From the NCBI RefSeq assembly GCF_050947335.1, contig NC_134991.1, positions 992,001 to 1,056,000 of the forward strand: a DNA stretch of 64,000 nucleotides, in the 5' to 3' direction. Both the position numbers and the translations under genes were made by a program. The notes beneath the pieces are model-generated. The model searched no databases, was not told the origin of the DNA, and saw only the letters and a list, made by a program, of their open reading frames with translations. Source of the stretch: Megachile rotundata (lineage: Eukaryota > Arthropoda > Insecta > Hymenoptera > Megachilidae). How positions within the stretch are numbered: the stretch's first letter is position 1; each line of letters begins with the position of its first letter. Of the stretch, positions 41,701 through 55,100 are shown piece after piece.

Positions 41701-44700
41701 CCAAAGGCCCAAATCCCAAGGGCCGAAATCCCAAAGGTCGAAATCCCAAAGGCCGAAATCTCAAAGGCCGAAATCCCAAAGGCCGAAATCGCAAAGGCCG
41801 AAATCCAAAGGGCCGAAATCCCGAACGCTGAAATTCCAAAGACCGATATACCAAAGGCCGAAATCACAAGGGCGACATCCCAAAGACCGAAATCCCAAAG
41901 GCTGAAATTCGAGAGACCGAAATCCCAAAGGCCGAAATCTCAAAGGCCGAAATCCCAAAGGCCGAAATCCCAAAGGCCGAAATCCCAAAGGCCGAAATCC
42001 CAAAGGCCGAAATCCCAAAGGTCCAAATCTCAACGGTCGAAATCCCAAAGGCTGCTATCCCAAGGGCCCATATCCCAAGGGCCGAAATCCCAAGGGCCGA
42101 AATTCCAAAGGTCGAAATCCCAAAGTCCGAAATCCCAAGGCCAAAATACCAAAGGCCGAAATCCCAAAGGCCGAAATCCCAAAGGCTGAAATTCGAAGGA
42201 CCGAAATCCCAAAGGCCGAAATCTCAAAGGCCGAAATCCCAAAGGCCGAAATCCCAAAGGCCGAAATCCCAAAGGCCGAAATCCCAAAGGCCGAAATCGC
42301 AAAGGCCCAAATCCCAAGGGCCGAAATCCCAAAGGTCGAAATCCCAAAGGCCGAAATCTCAAAGGCCGAAATCCCAAAGGCCGAAATCGCAAAGGCCGAA
42401 ATCCAAAGCGCCGAAATCCCAAACGCTGAAATTCCAAAGACCGAAATCCCAAAGGCCGAAATCCCAAAGGCCGAAATCCCAAAGGCTGAAATTCGAAAGA
42501 CCGAAATCCCAAAGGCCGAAATCTCAAAGGCCGAAATCCCAAAGGCCGAAATCCCAAAGGCCGACACCCCAAAGGCCGAAATCCCAAAGGCTGAAACTCC
42601 AAAGACCGACTTCCCAAAGGTCGAAATCCCAGAGGCCGATATCCCAAAGGTCGAAATCCCAAAGGCCGAAATCCAAAGGGCCGAAATCCCAAACTTCGAA
42701 ATCCCAAAGGCCGAAATCCAAAGGGCCGAAATCCCAAAGGCTGAAATTCCAAAGGCCGAAATCTCAAAGGCCGAAATCCCAAAGGCTGAAATCCAAAAGC
42801 CGAAATCCAAAGGGGCGAAATCCCAAAGGTTGAAATTCCAAAGATCGACATACCAAAGGCCGAAATTCCAAAGGCCGAAATCCCAAAGGCCGACATCCCA
42901 AAGGCCGAAATCCCAAAGGCTGAAACTCCAAAGACCGACTTCCCAAAGGTCGAAATCCCAGAGGCCGATATCCCAAAGGTCGAAATCCCAAAGGCCGAAA
43001 TCCAAGGGGCCGAAATCCCAAACTTCGAAATCCCAAAGGCCGAAATCCAAAGGGCCGAAATCCCAAAGGCTGAAATCCCAAAGGCCGAAATCCAAAGCGC
43101 CGAAATCCCAAAGGCTGAAATCCCAAAGGCCGAAATCCAAAGGGCCGAAATCCCAAAGGTTGAAATTCCAAAGATCGACATACCAAAGGCCGAAATCCCA
43201 CAGGCCGAAATCCCAAATGTCGATATCCCAAGAACGAAATCCCGAACGATGAATTCCCAAAAGGTCGAAATCCCAAGGGCCGAAATCCCAAGAGCCGAAA
43301 TCCCAAAGGCCGAAATCCCAAAGGCCGAAATCCCAAAGGTCCAAATCCCAACGGTCGAAATCCCAAAGGCCGATATCCCAAGGGCCCATATCCCAAGGGC
43401 CGCAATTCCAAAGGTCGAAATCCCAAAGTCCGAAATCCCAAGGCCAAAATACCAAAGGCCGAAATCCCAAAGGCCGAAATCCTAAAGGCCGAAATCCCAA
43501 AGGCCGAAATCTCAAAGGCCGATATCCCAAAGGCCGAAATCCCAAAGGCCGAAATCCCAAAGGCCGAAATCCCAAAGGCCGAAATCCCAAAGGCCGAAAT
43601 CCCAAAGGCCGAAATCCCAAAGGCCGAAATCGCAAAGGCCCAAATCCCAAGGGCCGAAATCCCAAAGGCCGAAATCCCAAAGGCCGAAATCCCAAGGGTC
43701 GAGATCCCAAAGGTCGAAATCCCAATGGCCGAAATCTCAAAGGCCGAAATCCCAAAGGCTGAAATCCCAAAGGCCGAAATCCCAAATGTCGAAATCCCAA
43801 GAACGAAATCCCGAACGATGAATTCCCAAAAGGCCGAAATCCCAAGGGCTGAAATTCGAAGGACCGAAATCCCAAAGGCCGAAATCCCAAAGGATGAATT
43901 CACAAAACGCCGACATCCCAAAGGCCGAAATCCCAAAGGCCGAACTCCCAAAGGCCGAAATCCCCAAGGCTGAAATCCCAAGGGCCGAAATCCCAAAGGT
44001 CGAAATTCCAAAGGCCGACATCCCAAAGGCCGAAATCTCAAAGTCCGAAATCCCAAAGACCGAAATCCAAAGAGCCGAAATCCCAAAGGCTGAAATTCCA
44101 AAGACCGACACCCAAAAGGCCGAATTCCCAAAGGCCGAAATCACAATGGCCGATATCCTAAAGGCGGAAATTCCAAAGGACAAAATCCGAAACGCCGAAA
44201 TGCCAAAAGGCCGAAATCCCAATGGCCGAAATCCCAAGAGCCGAAATCCCAAAGGCCGAAATACCAAAGGTCCAAATCCCAACGGTCGAAATCCCAAAGG
44301 CCGATATCCCAAGGGCCCATATCCCAAGGGCCGAAATCCCAAGGGCCGAAATCCCAAGGGCCGAAATTCCAAAGGTCGAAATCCCAAAGTCCGAAATCCC
44401 ATGGCCAAAATACCAAGGGCCGAAATCCCAAAAGCCGAAATCCCAAAGGCCGAAATCCCAAAGGCCGAAATCCCAAAGGCCGAAATCCCAAAGGCCGAAA
44501 TCCCAAAGTCCGAAATCCCAAGGCCAAAATACCAAAGGCCGAAATCCCAAAGGCCGAAATCCCAAAGGCTGAAATTCGAAGGACCGAAATCCCAAAGGCC
44601 GAAATCTCAAAGGCCGAAATCCCAAAGGCCGAAATCCCAAAGGCCGAAATCCCAAAGGCCGAAATCCCAAAGGCCGAAATCGCAAAGGCCCAAATCCCAA

Positions 44701-47700
44701 GGGCCGAAATCCCAAAGGTCGAAATCCCAAAGGCCGAAATCTCAAAGGCCGAAATCCCAAAGGACGAAATCCAAAAGGCCTAAATCCCAAGGGCCGAAAT
44801 CCCAAAGGTAAAAATCCCAAAGGCCGAAATCCAAAATGTCGAAATCCCAAGGCCGAAATCCCAAAGGCCGAAATCCAAAGGGCCGAAATCCCAAAGGCTG
44901 AAATTCCAAAGACCGACATCCCAAAGGCCGAAATCCCAAAGGCTGAAACTCCAAAGACCGACTTCCCAAAGGTCGAAATCCCAGAGGCCGATATCCCAAA
45001 GTCCGAAATCCCAAAGAGCGAAATCCAAAGAGCCGAAATCCCAAGGGCTGAAATTCCAAAGACCGACATCCCAAAGGCCGAAATCCCAAAGGCCGAAATC
45101 ACAATGGCCGATATCCTAAAGGCGGAAATTCCAAAGGACGAAATCCCAATCGCCGAAATTCCAAAAGGCCGAAATCCCAATGGCCGAAATCCCAAGTGCC
45201 GAAATCCCAAAGGACGTAATCCCAAAGGTCCAAATCCCAACGGTCGAAATCCCAAAGGCCGATATCCCAAGGGCCCATATCCCAAGGGCCGAAATTCCAA
45301 TGGTCGAAATCCCAAAGTCCGAAATCCCAAGGCCAAAATACCAAAGGCCGAAATCCCAAAGGCTGAAATTCGAAAGACCGAAATCCCAGAGGCCGAAATC
45401 TCAAAGGCCGAAATCCCAAAGGCCGAAATCCCAAAGGCCGAAATCCCAAAGGCCGAAATACCAAAGGCCGAAATCCCAGAGGCCGAAATCCCAAAGGCCG
45501 AAATCCCAAAGGCCCAAATCCCAAGGGCCGAAATCCCAAAGGTCGAAATCCCAAAGGCCGAAATCTCAAAGGCCGAAATCCCAAAGGCCGAAATCGCAAA
45601 GGCCGAAATCCAAAGGGCCGAAATCCCGAACGCTGAAATTCCAAAGACCGATATACCAAAGGCCGAAATCACAAGGGCGACATCCCAAAGACCGAAATCC
45701 CAAAGGCTGAAATTCGAGAGACCGAAATCCCAAAGGCCGAAATCTCAAAGGCCGAAATCCCAAAGGCCGAAATCCCAAAGGCCGAAATCCCAAAGGCCGA
45801 AATCCCAAAGGCCGAAATCCCAAAGGTCCAAATCTCAACGGTCGAAATCCCAAAGGCTGCTATCCCAAGGGCCCATATCCCAAGGGCCGAAATCCCAAGG
45901 GCCGAAATTCCAAAGGTCGAAATCCCAAAGTCCGAAATCCCAAGGCCAAAATACCAAAGGCCGAAATCCCAAAGGCCGAAATCCCAAAGGCTGAAATTCG
46001 AAGGACCGAAATCCCAAAGGCCGAAATCTCAAAGGCCGAAATCCCAAAGGCCGAAATCCCAAAGGCCGAAATCCCAAAGGCCGAAATCCCAAAGGCCGAA
46101 ATCGCAAAGGCCCAAATCCCAAGGGCCGAAATCCCAAAGGTCGAAATCCCAAAGGCCGAAATCTCAAAGGCCGAAATCCCAAAGGCCGAAATCGCAAAGG
46201 CCGAAATCCAAAGCGCCGAAATCCCAAACGCTGAAATTCCAAAGACCGAAATCCCAAAGGCCGAAATCCCAAAGGCCGAAATCCCAAAGGCTGAAATTCG
46301 AAAGACCGAAATCCCAAAGGCCGAAATCTCAAAGGCCGAAATCCCAAAGGCCGAAATCCCAAAGGCCGACACCCCAAAGGCCGAAATCCCAAAGGCTGAA
46401 ACTCCAAAGACCGACTTCCCAAAGGTCGAAATCCCAGAGGCCGATATCCCAAAGGTCGAAATCCCAAAGGCCGAAATCCAAAGGGCCGAAATCCCAAACT
46501 TCGAAATCCCAAAGGCCGAAATCCAAAGGGCCGAAATCCCAAAGGCTGAAATTCCAAAGGCCGAAATCTCAAAGGCCGAAATCCCAAAGGCTGAAATCCA
46601 AAAGCCGAAATCCAAAGGGGCGAAATCCCAAAGGTTGAAATTCCAAAGATCGACATACCAAAGGCCGAAATTCCAAAGGCCGAAATCCCAAAGGCCGAAA
46701 TCCCAAAGGCCGACATCCCAAAGGCCGAAATCCCAAAGGCTGAAACTCCAAAGACCGACTTCCCAAAGGTCGAAATCCCAGAGGCCGATATCCCAAAGGT
46801 CGAAATCCCAAAGGCCGAAATCCAAGGGGCCGAAATCCCAAACTTCGAAATCCCAAAGGCCGAAATCCAAAGGGCCGAAATCCCAAAGGCTGAAATCCCA
46901 AAGGCCGAAATCCAAAGCGCCGAAATCCCAAAGGCTGAAATCCCAAAGGCCGAAATCCAAAGGGCCGAAATCCCAAAGGTTGAAATTCCAAAGATCGACA
47001 TACCAAAGGCCGAAATCCCACAGGCCGAAATCCCAAATGTCGATATCCCAAGAACGAAATCCCGAACGATGAATTCCCAAAAGGTCGAAATCCCAAGGGC
47101 CGAAATCCCAAGAGCCGAAATCCCAAAGGCCGAAATCCCAAAGGCCGAAATCCCAAAGGTCCAAATCCCAACGGTCGAAATCCCAAAGGCCGATATCCCA
47201 AGGGCCCATATCCCAAGGGCCGCAATTCCAAAGGTCGAAATCCCAAAGTCCGAAATCCCAAGGCCAAAATACCAAAGGCCGAAATCCCAAAGGCCGAAAT
47301 CCTAAAGGCCGAAATCCCAAAGGCCGAAATCTCAAAGGCCGATATCCCAAAGGCCGAAATCCCAAAGGCCGAAATCCCAAAGGCCGAAATCCCAAAGGCC
47401 GAAATCCCAAAGGCCGAAATCCCAAAGGCCGAAATCGCAAAGGCCCAAATCCCAAGGGCCGAAATCCCAAAGGCCGAAATCCCAAAGGCCGAAATCCCAA
47501 GGGTCGAGATCCCAAAGGTCGAAATCCCAATGGCCGAAATCTCAAAGGCCGAAATCCCAAAGGCTGAAATCCCAAAGGCCGAAATCCCAAATGTCGAAAT
47601 CCCAAGAACGAAATCCCGAACGATGAATTCCCAAAAGGCCGAAATCCCAAGGGCTGAAATTCGAAGGACCGAAATCCCAAAGGCCGAAATCCCAAAGGAT

Positions 47701-49515
47701 GAATTCACAAAACGCCGACATCCCAAAGGCCGAAATCCCAAAGGCCGAACTCCCAAAGGCCGAAATCCCCAAGGCTGAAATCCCAAGGGCCGAAATCCCA
47801 AAGGTCGAAATTCCAAAGGCCGACATCCCAAAGGCCGAAATCTCAAAGTCCGAAATCCCAAAGACCGAAATCCAAAGAGCCGAAATCCCAAAGGCTGAAA
47901 TTCCAAAGACCGACACCCAAAAGGCCGAATTCCCAAAGGCCGAAATCACAATGGCCGATATCCTAAAGGCGGAAATTCCAAAGGACAAAATCCGAAACGC
48001 CGAAATGCCAAAAGGCCGAAATCCCAATGGCCGAAATCCCAAGAGCCGAAATCCCAAAGGCCGAAATACCAAAGGTCCAAATCCCAACGGTCGAAATCCC
48101 AAAGGCCGATATCCCAAGGGCCCATATCCCAAGGGCCGAAATCCCAAGGGCCGAAATCCCAAGGGCCGAAATTCCAAAGGTCGAAATCCCAAAGTCCGAA
48201 ATCCCATGGCCAAAATACCAAGGGCCGAAATCCCAAAAGCCGAAATCCCAAAGGCCGAAATCCCAAAGGCCGAAATCCCAAAGGCCGAAATCCCAAAGGC
48301 CGAAATCCCAAAGTCCGAAATCCCAAGGCCAAAATACCAAAGGCCGAAATCCCAAAGGCCGAAATCCCAAAGGCTGAAATTCGAAGGACCGAAATCCCAA
48401 AGGCCGAAATCTCAAAGGCCGAAATCCCAAAGGCCGAAATCCCAAAGGCCGAAATCCCAAAGGCCGAAATCCCAAAGGCCGAAATCGCAAAGGCCCAAAT
48501 CCCAAGGGCCGAAATCCCAAAGGTCGAAATCCCAAAGGCCGAAATCTCAAAGGCCGAAATCCCAAAGGACGAAATCCAAAAGGCCTAAATCCCAAGGGCC
48601 GAAATCCCAAAGGTAAAAATCCCAAAGGCCGAAATCCAAAATGTCGAAATCCCAAGGCCGAAATCCCAAAGGCCGAAATCCAAAGGGCCGAAATCCCAAA
48701 GGCTGAAATTCCAAAGACCGACATCCCAAAGGCCGAAATCCCAAAGGCTGAAACTCCAAAGACCGACTTCCCAAAGGTCGAAATCCCAGAGGCCGATATC
48801 CCAAAGGTCGAAATCCCAAAGGCCGAAATCCAAAGGGCCGAAATCCCAAAGGCTGAAATTCCAAGGACCGACACCCAAAAGGCCGAAATCACAATGGCCG
48901 ATATCCTAAAGGCGGAAATTCCAAAGGACGAAATCCCAAACGCCGAAATCCCAAAAGGCCGAAATCCCAAGAGCCGAAATCCCAAAGGCCGATATCCCAA
49001 AGGCCCAAATCCCAACGGTCGAAATCCCAAAGTCCGATATCCCAAGGGCCCGTATCCCAAGGGCCGAAATCCCAAGGGCCGAAATTCCAAAGGTCGAAAT
49101 CCCAAAGTCCGAAATCCCATGGCCAAAATACCAAAGGCCGAAATCCCAAAGGCCGAAATCCCAAAGGCTGAAATTCGAAAGACCGAAATCCCAAAGGCCG
49201 AAATCTCAAAGGCCGAAATCCCAAAGGCCGAAATCCCAAATGCCGAAATCCCAAAGGCCGAAATCCCAAAGGTCGAAATCCCAAAGGCCGAAATCCCAAG
49301 GGCTGAAATTCCAAAGACCGACTTCCCAAATGCCGAAATCCCAGAGGCCGAAATCCCAAAGGCCGAAATACCAAGGGCCGAAATTCCAAAGGTCCAGATC
49401 CCAAAGGCCGAAATCCAAAGGGCCGAAATCCCAAAGGCCGAAATCCCAAAGGCCGAAATCCCAAAGGCCGAAATCCCAAAGGTCGAAATCCCAAAGGCCG
49501 AAATCCCAAAGGCCG
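32430..49515. repeat. Paired block: 32.43-34.23 kb matches 47.60-49.52 kb
   Basis: Landmarks at 32,533 and 32,861 recur at +15,166 (47,699 and 48,027). After an internal length change, landmarks at 33,262, 33,609 and 33,921 recur at +15,285 (48,547, 48,894 and 49,206). The match ends at about 34,230/49,515, where CAATTCCCAGGG appears only in the left member. The feature spans both members and the intervening sequence. Confidence 0.78.
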
Positions 49516-50180
49516 AAATCCCAAAGGCCGAAATCCCAAAGGCTGAAATTCGAAGGACCGAAATCCCAAAGGCCGAAATCTCAAAGGCCGACATCCCAAA
49601 GGCCGAAATCCCAAAGGCCGAAATCGCAAAGGCCCAAATCCCAAGGGCCGAAATCCCAAAGGTCGAAATCCCAAAGGCCGAAATCTCAAAGGCCGAAATC
49701 CCAAAGGCCGAAATCGCAAAAGCCGAAATCCAAAGCGCCGAAATCCCAAACGCTGAAATTCCAAAGACCGATATCCCAAAGGCCGAAATCACAAGGCCGA
49801 AATCCCAAAGGTCGAAATCCCAAAGGCCAAAATCCCAAAGGCTGAGATTCGAAAGACCGAATTCACAAAGGCCGAAATCTCAAAGGCCGAAATCCCAAAG
49901 GCCGAAATCCCAAAGGCCGACATCCCAAAGGCCGAAATCCCAAAGGCTGAAACTCCAAAGACCGACTTCCCAAAGGTCGAAATCCCAGAGGCCGATATCC
50001 CAAAGGTCGAAATCCCAAAGGCCGAAATCCAAAGGGCCGAAATCCCAAACTTCGAAATCCCAAAGGCCGAAATCCAAAGGGCCGAAATCCCAAAGGCTGA
50101 AATTCCAAAGGCCGAAATCTCAAAGGCCGAAATCCCAAAGGCTGAAATCCCAAAGGCCGAAATCCAAAGGGCCGAAATCC
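36355..50180. repeat. Paired block: 36.36-37.01 kb matches 49.53-50.18 kb
   Basis: The two segments align at +13,172 (36,607/49,779; 36,620/49,792). They share the run AAGGCTGAGATTCGAAAGAC, a rare GAGATTCG variant, at about 36,666 and 49,838. The block is collinear with the 32.4/47.6 kb and 39.1/55.0 kb pairs. Confidence 0.7.
41181..48805. repeat. 3,820/3,805-bp tandem duplication with a readable junction
   Basis: Copy 1 is 41,181-45,000 and copy 2 is 45,001-48,805. The run GTCCGAAATCCCAAAGAGCG starts at 41,181 and 45,001. Offsets alternate between 3,820 (41,284/45,104; 43,249/47,069) and 3,805 (42,055/45,860; 43,894/47,699) through single-unit gains and losses. At the junction, a GAGGCCGATATCCCAAAG context that normally continues into GTCGAAATCCC (as at 48,801) instead runs into TCCGAAATCCC. 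That is the direct trace of the exchange. Confidence 0.88.
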
Positions 50181-52150
50181 CAAAGGCTGAAATTCCAAAG
50201 GCCGAAATCTCAAAGGCCGAAATCCCAAAGGCTGAAATCCCAAAGGCCGAAATCCAAAGGGCCGAAATCCCAAATGTTGAAATTCCAAAGATCGACATAC
50301 CAAAGGCCGAAATCCCACAGGCCGAAATCCCAAATGTCGATATCCCAAGAACGAAATCCCGAACGATGAATTCCCAAAAGGTCGAAATCCCAAGGGCCGA
50401 AATCCCAAGAGCCGAAATCCCAAAGGCCGAAATCCCAAAGGCCGAAATCCCAAAGGTCCAAATCCCAACGGTCGAAATCCCAAAGGCCGATATCCCAAGG
50501 GCCCATATCCCAAGGGCCCATATCCCAAGGGCCGCAATTCCAAAGGTCGAAATCCCAAAGTCCGAAATCCCAAGGCCAAAATACCAAAGGCCGAAATCCC
50601 AAAGGCCGAAATCCTAAAGGCCGAAATCCCAAAGGCCGAAATCTCAAAGGCCGATATCCCAAAGGCCGAAATCCCAAAGGCCGAAATCCCAAAGGCCGAA
50701 ATCCCAAAGGCCGAAATCCCAAAGGCCGAAATCCCAAAGGCCGAAATCCCAAAGGCCGAAATCGCAAAGGCCCAAATCCCAAGGGCCGAAATCCCAAAGG
50801 CCGAAATCCCAAAGGCCGAAATCCCAAGGGTCGAGATCCCAAAGGTCGAAATCCCAATGGCCGAAATCTCAAAGGCCGAAATCCCAAAGGCTGAAATCCC
50901 AAAGGCCGAAATCCCAAATGTCGAAATCCCAAGAACGAAATCCCGAACGATGAATTCCCAAAAGGCCGAAATCCCAAGGGCTGAAATTCGAAGGACCGAA
51001 ATCCCAAAGGCCGAAATCCCAAAGGATGAATTCACAAAACGCCGACATCCCAAAGGCCGAAATCCCAAAGGCCGAACTCCCAAAGGCCGAAATCCCCAAG
51101 GCTGAAATCCCAAGGGCCGAAATCCCAAAGGTCGAAATTCCAAAGGCCGACATCCCAAAGGCCGAAATCTCAAAGTCCGAAATCCCAAAGACCGAAATCC
51201 AAAGAGCCGAAATCCCAAAGGCTGAAATTCCAAAGACCGACACCCAAAAGGCCGAATTCCCAAAGGCCGAAATCACAATGGCCGATATCCTAAAGGCGGA
51301 AATTCCAAAGGACAAAATCCGAAACGCCGAAATGCCAAAAGGCCGAAATCCCAATGGCCGAAATCCCAAGAGCCGAAATCCCAAAGGCCGAAATACCAAA
51401 GGTCCAAATCCCAACGGTCGAAATCCCAAAGGCCGATATCCCAAGGGCCCATATCCCAAGGGCCGAAATCCCAAGGGCCGAAATCCCAAGGGCCGAAATT
51501 CCAAAGGTCGAAATCCCAAAGTCCGAAATCCCATGGCCAAAATACCAAAGGCCGAAATCCCAAAAGCCGAAATCCCAAAGGCCGAAATCCCAAAGGCCGA
51601 AATCCCAAAGGCCGAAATCCCAAAGGCCGAAATCCCAAAGTCCGAAATCCCAAGGCCAAAATACCAAAGGCCGAAATCCCAAAGGCCGAAATCCCAAAGG
51701 CTGAAATTCGAAGGACCGAAATCCCAAAGGCCGAAATCTCAAAGGCCGAAATCCCAAAGGCCGAAATCCCAAAGGCCGAAATCCCAAAGGCCGAAATCCC
51801 AAAGGCCGAAATCGCAAAGGCCCAAATCCCAAGGGCCGAAATCCCAAAGGTCGAAATCCCAAAGGCCGAAATCTCAAAGGCCGAAATCCCAAAGGACGAA
51901 ATCCAAAAGGCCTAAATCCCAAGGGCCGAAATCCCAAAGGTAAAAATCCCAAAGGCCGAAATCCAAAATGTCGAAATCCCAAGGCCGAAATCCCAAAGGC
52001 CGAAATCCAAAGGGCCGAAATCCCAAAGGCTGAAATTCCAAAGACCGACATCCCAAAGGCCGAAATCCCAAAGGCTGAAACTCCAAAGACCGACTTCCCA
52101 AAGGTCGAAATCCCAGAGGCCGATATCCCAAAGGTCGAAATCCCAAAGGC
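46950..52150. repeat. 3,297/3,327-bp tandem partial third copy
   Basis: About 46,950-48,820 is repeated at about 50,247-52,150. Landmarks at 47,001 and 47,069 recur at +3,297; landmarks at 47,530, 47,699, 47,963 and 48,547 recur at +3,327. The shift comes from small insertions that include an extra GGGCCCATATCCCAA unit at about 50,513-50,527. With the 3.8-kb pair, this block is present three times between 43 and 52 kb. Confidence 0.8.
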
Positions 52151-55100
52151 TGAAACTCCGAAGGCCGACTTCCCAAAGGTCGAAATCCCAGAGGCCGATA
52201 TCCCAAAGGTCGAAATCCCAAAGGCCGAAATCCAAAGGGCCGAAATCTCAAACTTCGAAATCCCAAAGGCCGAAATCCAAAGGGCCGAAATCCCAAAGTC
52301 TGAAATTCCAAAGGCCGAAATCTCAAAGGCCGAAATCCCAAAGGCTAAAATCCCAAAGGCCGAAATCCAAAGGGCCGAAATCCCAAAGGTTGAAATTCCA
52401 AAGATCGACATACCAAAGGCCGAAATCCCAAAGGCCGAAATCCCAAAGGCCGAAATCCCAAAGGCTGAATCCCAAGGGCCGAAATCCCAAAGGTCGAAAT
52501 TCCAAAGGCCGACATCCCAAAGGCCGAAATCTCAAAGTCCGAAATCCCAAAGAGCGAAATCCAAAGAGCCGAAATCCCAAGGGCTGAAATTCCAAAGACC
52601 GACATCCCAAAGGCCGAAATCCCAAAGGCCGAAATCACAATGGCCGATATCCTAAAGGCGGAAATTCCAAAGGACGAAATCCCAATCGCCGAAATTCCAA
52701 AAGGCCGAAATCCCAATGGCCGAAATCCCAAGTGCCGAAATCCCAAAGGACGTAATCCCAAAGGTCCAAATCCCAACGGTCGAAATCCCAAAGGCCGATA
52801 TCCCAAGGGCCCATATCCCAAGGGCCGAAATTCCAATGGTCGAAATCCCAAAGTCCGAAATCCCAAGGCCAAAATACCAAAGGCCGAAATCCCAAAGGCT
52901 GAAATTCGAAAGACCGAAATCCCAAAGGCCGAAATCTCAAAGGCCGAAATCCCAAAGGCCGAAATCCCAAAGGCCGAAATCCCAAAGGCCGAAATACCAA
53001 AGGCCGAAATCCCAGAGGCCGAAATCCCAAAGGCCGAAATCCCAAAGGCCCAAATCCCAAGGGCCGAAATCCCAAAGGTCGAAATCCCAAAGGCCGAAAT
53101 CTCAAAGGCCGAAATCCCAAAGGCCGAAATCGCAAAGGCCGAAATCCAAAGGGCCGAAATCCCGAACGCTGAAATTCCAAAGACCGATATACCAAAGGCC
53201 GAAATCACAAGGGCGAAATCCCGAAGGCCGAAATCCCAAAGGCCGAAATCCCAAAGGCCGAAATCCCAAAGGCTGAAATTCGAAAGACCGAAATCCCAAA
53301 GGCCGAAATCTCAAAGGCCGAAATCCCAAAGGCCGAAATCCCAAAGGTCGAAATCCCAAAGGCCGAAATCCCAAAGGCCGAAATCCCAAAGGCCGAAATC
53401 CCAAGGCCGAAATACCAATGGATGAATTCCCAAAAGGCCGAAATCCCAAAGGATGAAATCCCAAAGGCCGAAATCCCAAAGGCCGAAATCCCAAAGGCCG
53501 AAATCCCAAAGGCCGAAATCCCAAAGGCCGCAATCCCAAGGGCCGGAATCCCAAGGGTCGAAATCCCAAAGGTCGAAATCCCAAAGGCCGAAATCCCAAA
53601 GGCCGAAATCCCAAAGGCCGAAATCCCAAGGGCCGAAATCACAAATGTCGAAATCCCAAGGCCGATATCCCAATGACCGAAATCCAAAGGGCCGAAATCC
53701 CAATGGCTGAAATTCCAAAGACCGACATCACAAAGGCCGAAATCCCAAAGGCCGAAATTCCAAAGACCGACTTCCCAAAGGTCGAAATCCCAGAGGCCGA
53801 TATCCCAAAAGCAGAAATCCAAAAGGCCCAAATCCAAAGGGCCGAAATCACAAACGTCGACATCCCAAAGGCCGAAATCCAAAGGGCCGAAATCCCAAAG
53901 GCTGAAATTCCAAAGGCTGAAATCTCAAAGGCCGAAATCCCAAAGACTGAAATCCCAAAGGCCGAAATCCAAAGGGCCCAAAATCCCAAAGGTTGAAATT
54001 CCAAAGATCGACATACCAAAGGCCGAAATCTCAAAGGCCGAAATCCCAAACGCCGAAGTCCCAAAGGCTGAAATCCCAAGGGCCGAAATCCCAAAGGTTG
54101 AAATTCCAAAGGCCGACATCCCAAAGGCCGAAATCTCAAAGTCAGAAATCCCAAAGGCTGAAATCCCAAAGACCGAAATCCAAAGAGCCGAAATCCCAAA
54201 GGCTGAAATTCCAAAGACCGACATCCCAAAGGCCGAAATCCCAAAGGCCGAAATCCCAAAGGCCGAAATCACAATGGCCGATATCCTAAAGGCGGAAATT
54301 CCAAAGGACGAAATCCCAAACGCCGAAATCCCAAAAGGCCGAAATCACAAAGGCCGAAATCCCCAAGGCCGACATCCCAAAGGCCGAAATCTCAAAGACC
54401 GAATTCCCAAATGCCGAAATCCCAGTGGCCGAAATCAGAAAGGCCGAAATACCAAGGGCCGAAATTCCAAAGGTCCAGATCCCAAAGGCCGAAATCCAAA
54501 GGGCCGAAATCCCAAAGGCCGAAATCCCAAAGTCCGAAATCCCAAAGGCCGAAATCCCAAAGGCCGCGAACCCCAGGGCCGGAATCCCAAGGGTCGAGAT
54601 CCCAAAGGTCGAAATCCCAATGGCCGAAATCTCAAAGGCCGAAATCCCAAAGGCTGAAATTCCAAAGACCGACTACCCAAAAGCCGATATGCCAGAGGCC
54701 GAAATCCCAAAGGCCGAAATCCCAAAGGCCGAAATCCCAAGGGCCGATATCCTAATTTCGGAAATTCCAAAGGCCGAAATCCCAAAGGATGAATTCCCAA
54801 AAGGCCGAAATCCCAAAGGCCGAAATCCAGAAGGCCTAAATCCCAAGGGCCGAAATCCCAAAGGTAAAAATCCCAAACGCCGAAATCCCAAGTGTTGATA
54901 TCCCAAGGCCGAAATCCCAAAGGCCGAAATCCAAAGGGCCGAAATCCCAAAGACCGACATCCCAAATGCCGAAATCCCAAAGGCTGAAACTCCAAAGACC
55001 GACTTCCCAAAGGTCGAAATCCCAGAGGCCGATATCCCAAAAGCAGAAATCCAAAAGGCCCAAATCCAAAGGGCCGAAATCACAAACGTCGACATCCCAA

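Larger units (their letters stand above)
38775..54397. repeat. Paired block: 38.78-39.79 kb matches 53.38-54.40 kb
   Basis: Landmarks at 38,813, 39,030, 39,384 and 39,665 recur at exactly +14,609 (53,422, 53,639, 53,993 and 54,274). The match ends at 39,788/54,397, where GGCCGAAATCCC on the left faces GACCGAATTCCC on the right. The right member is itself partly duplicated about 1.2 kb downstream. Confidence 0.8.
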
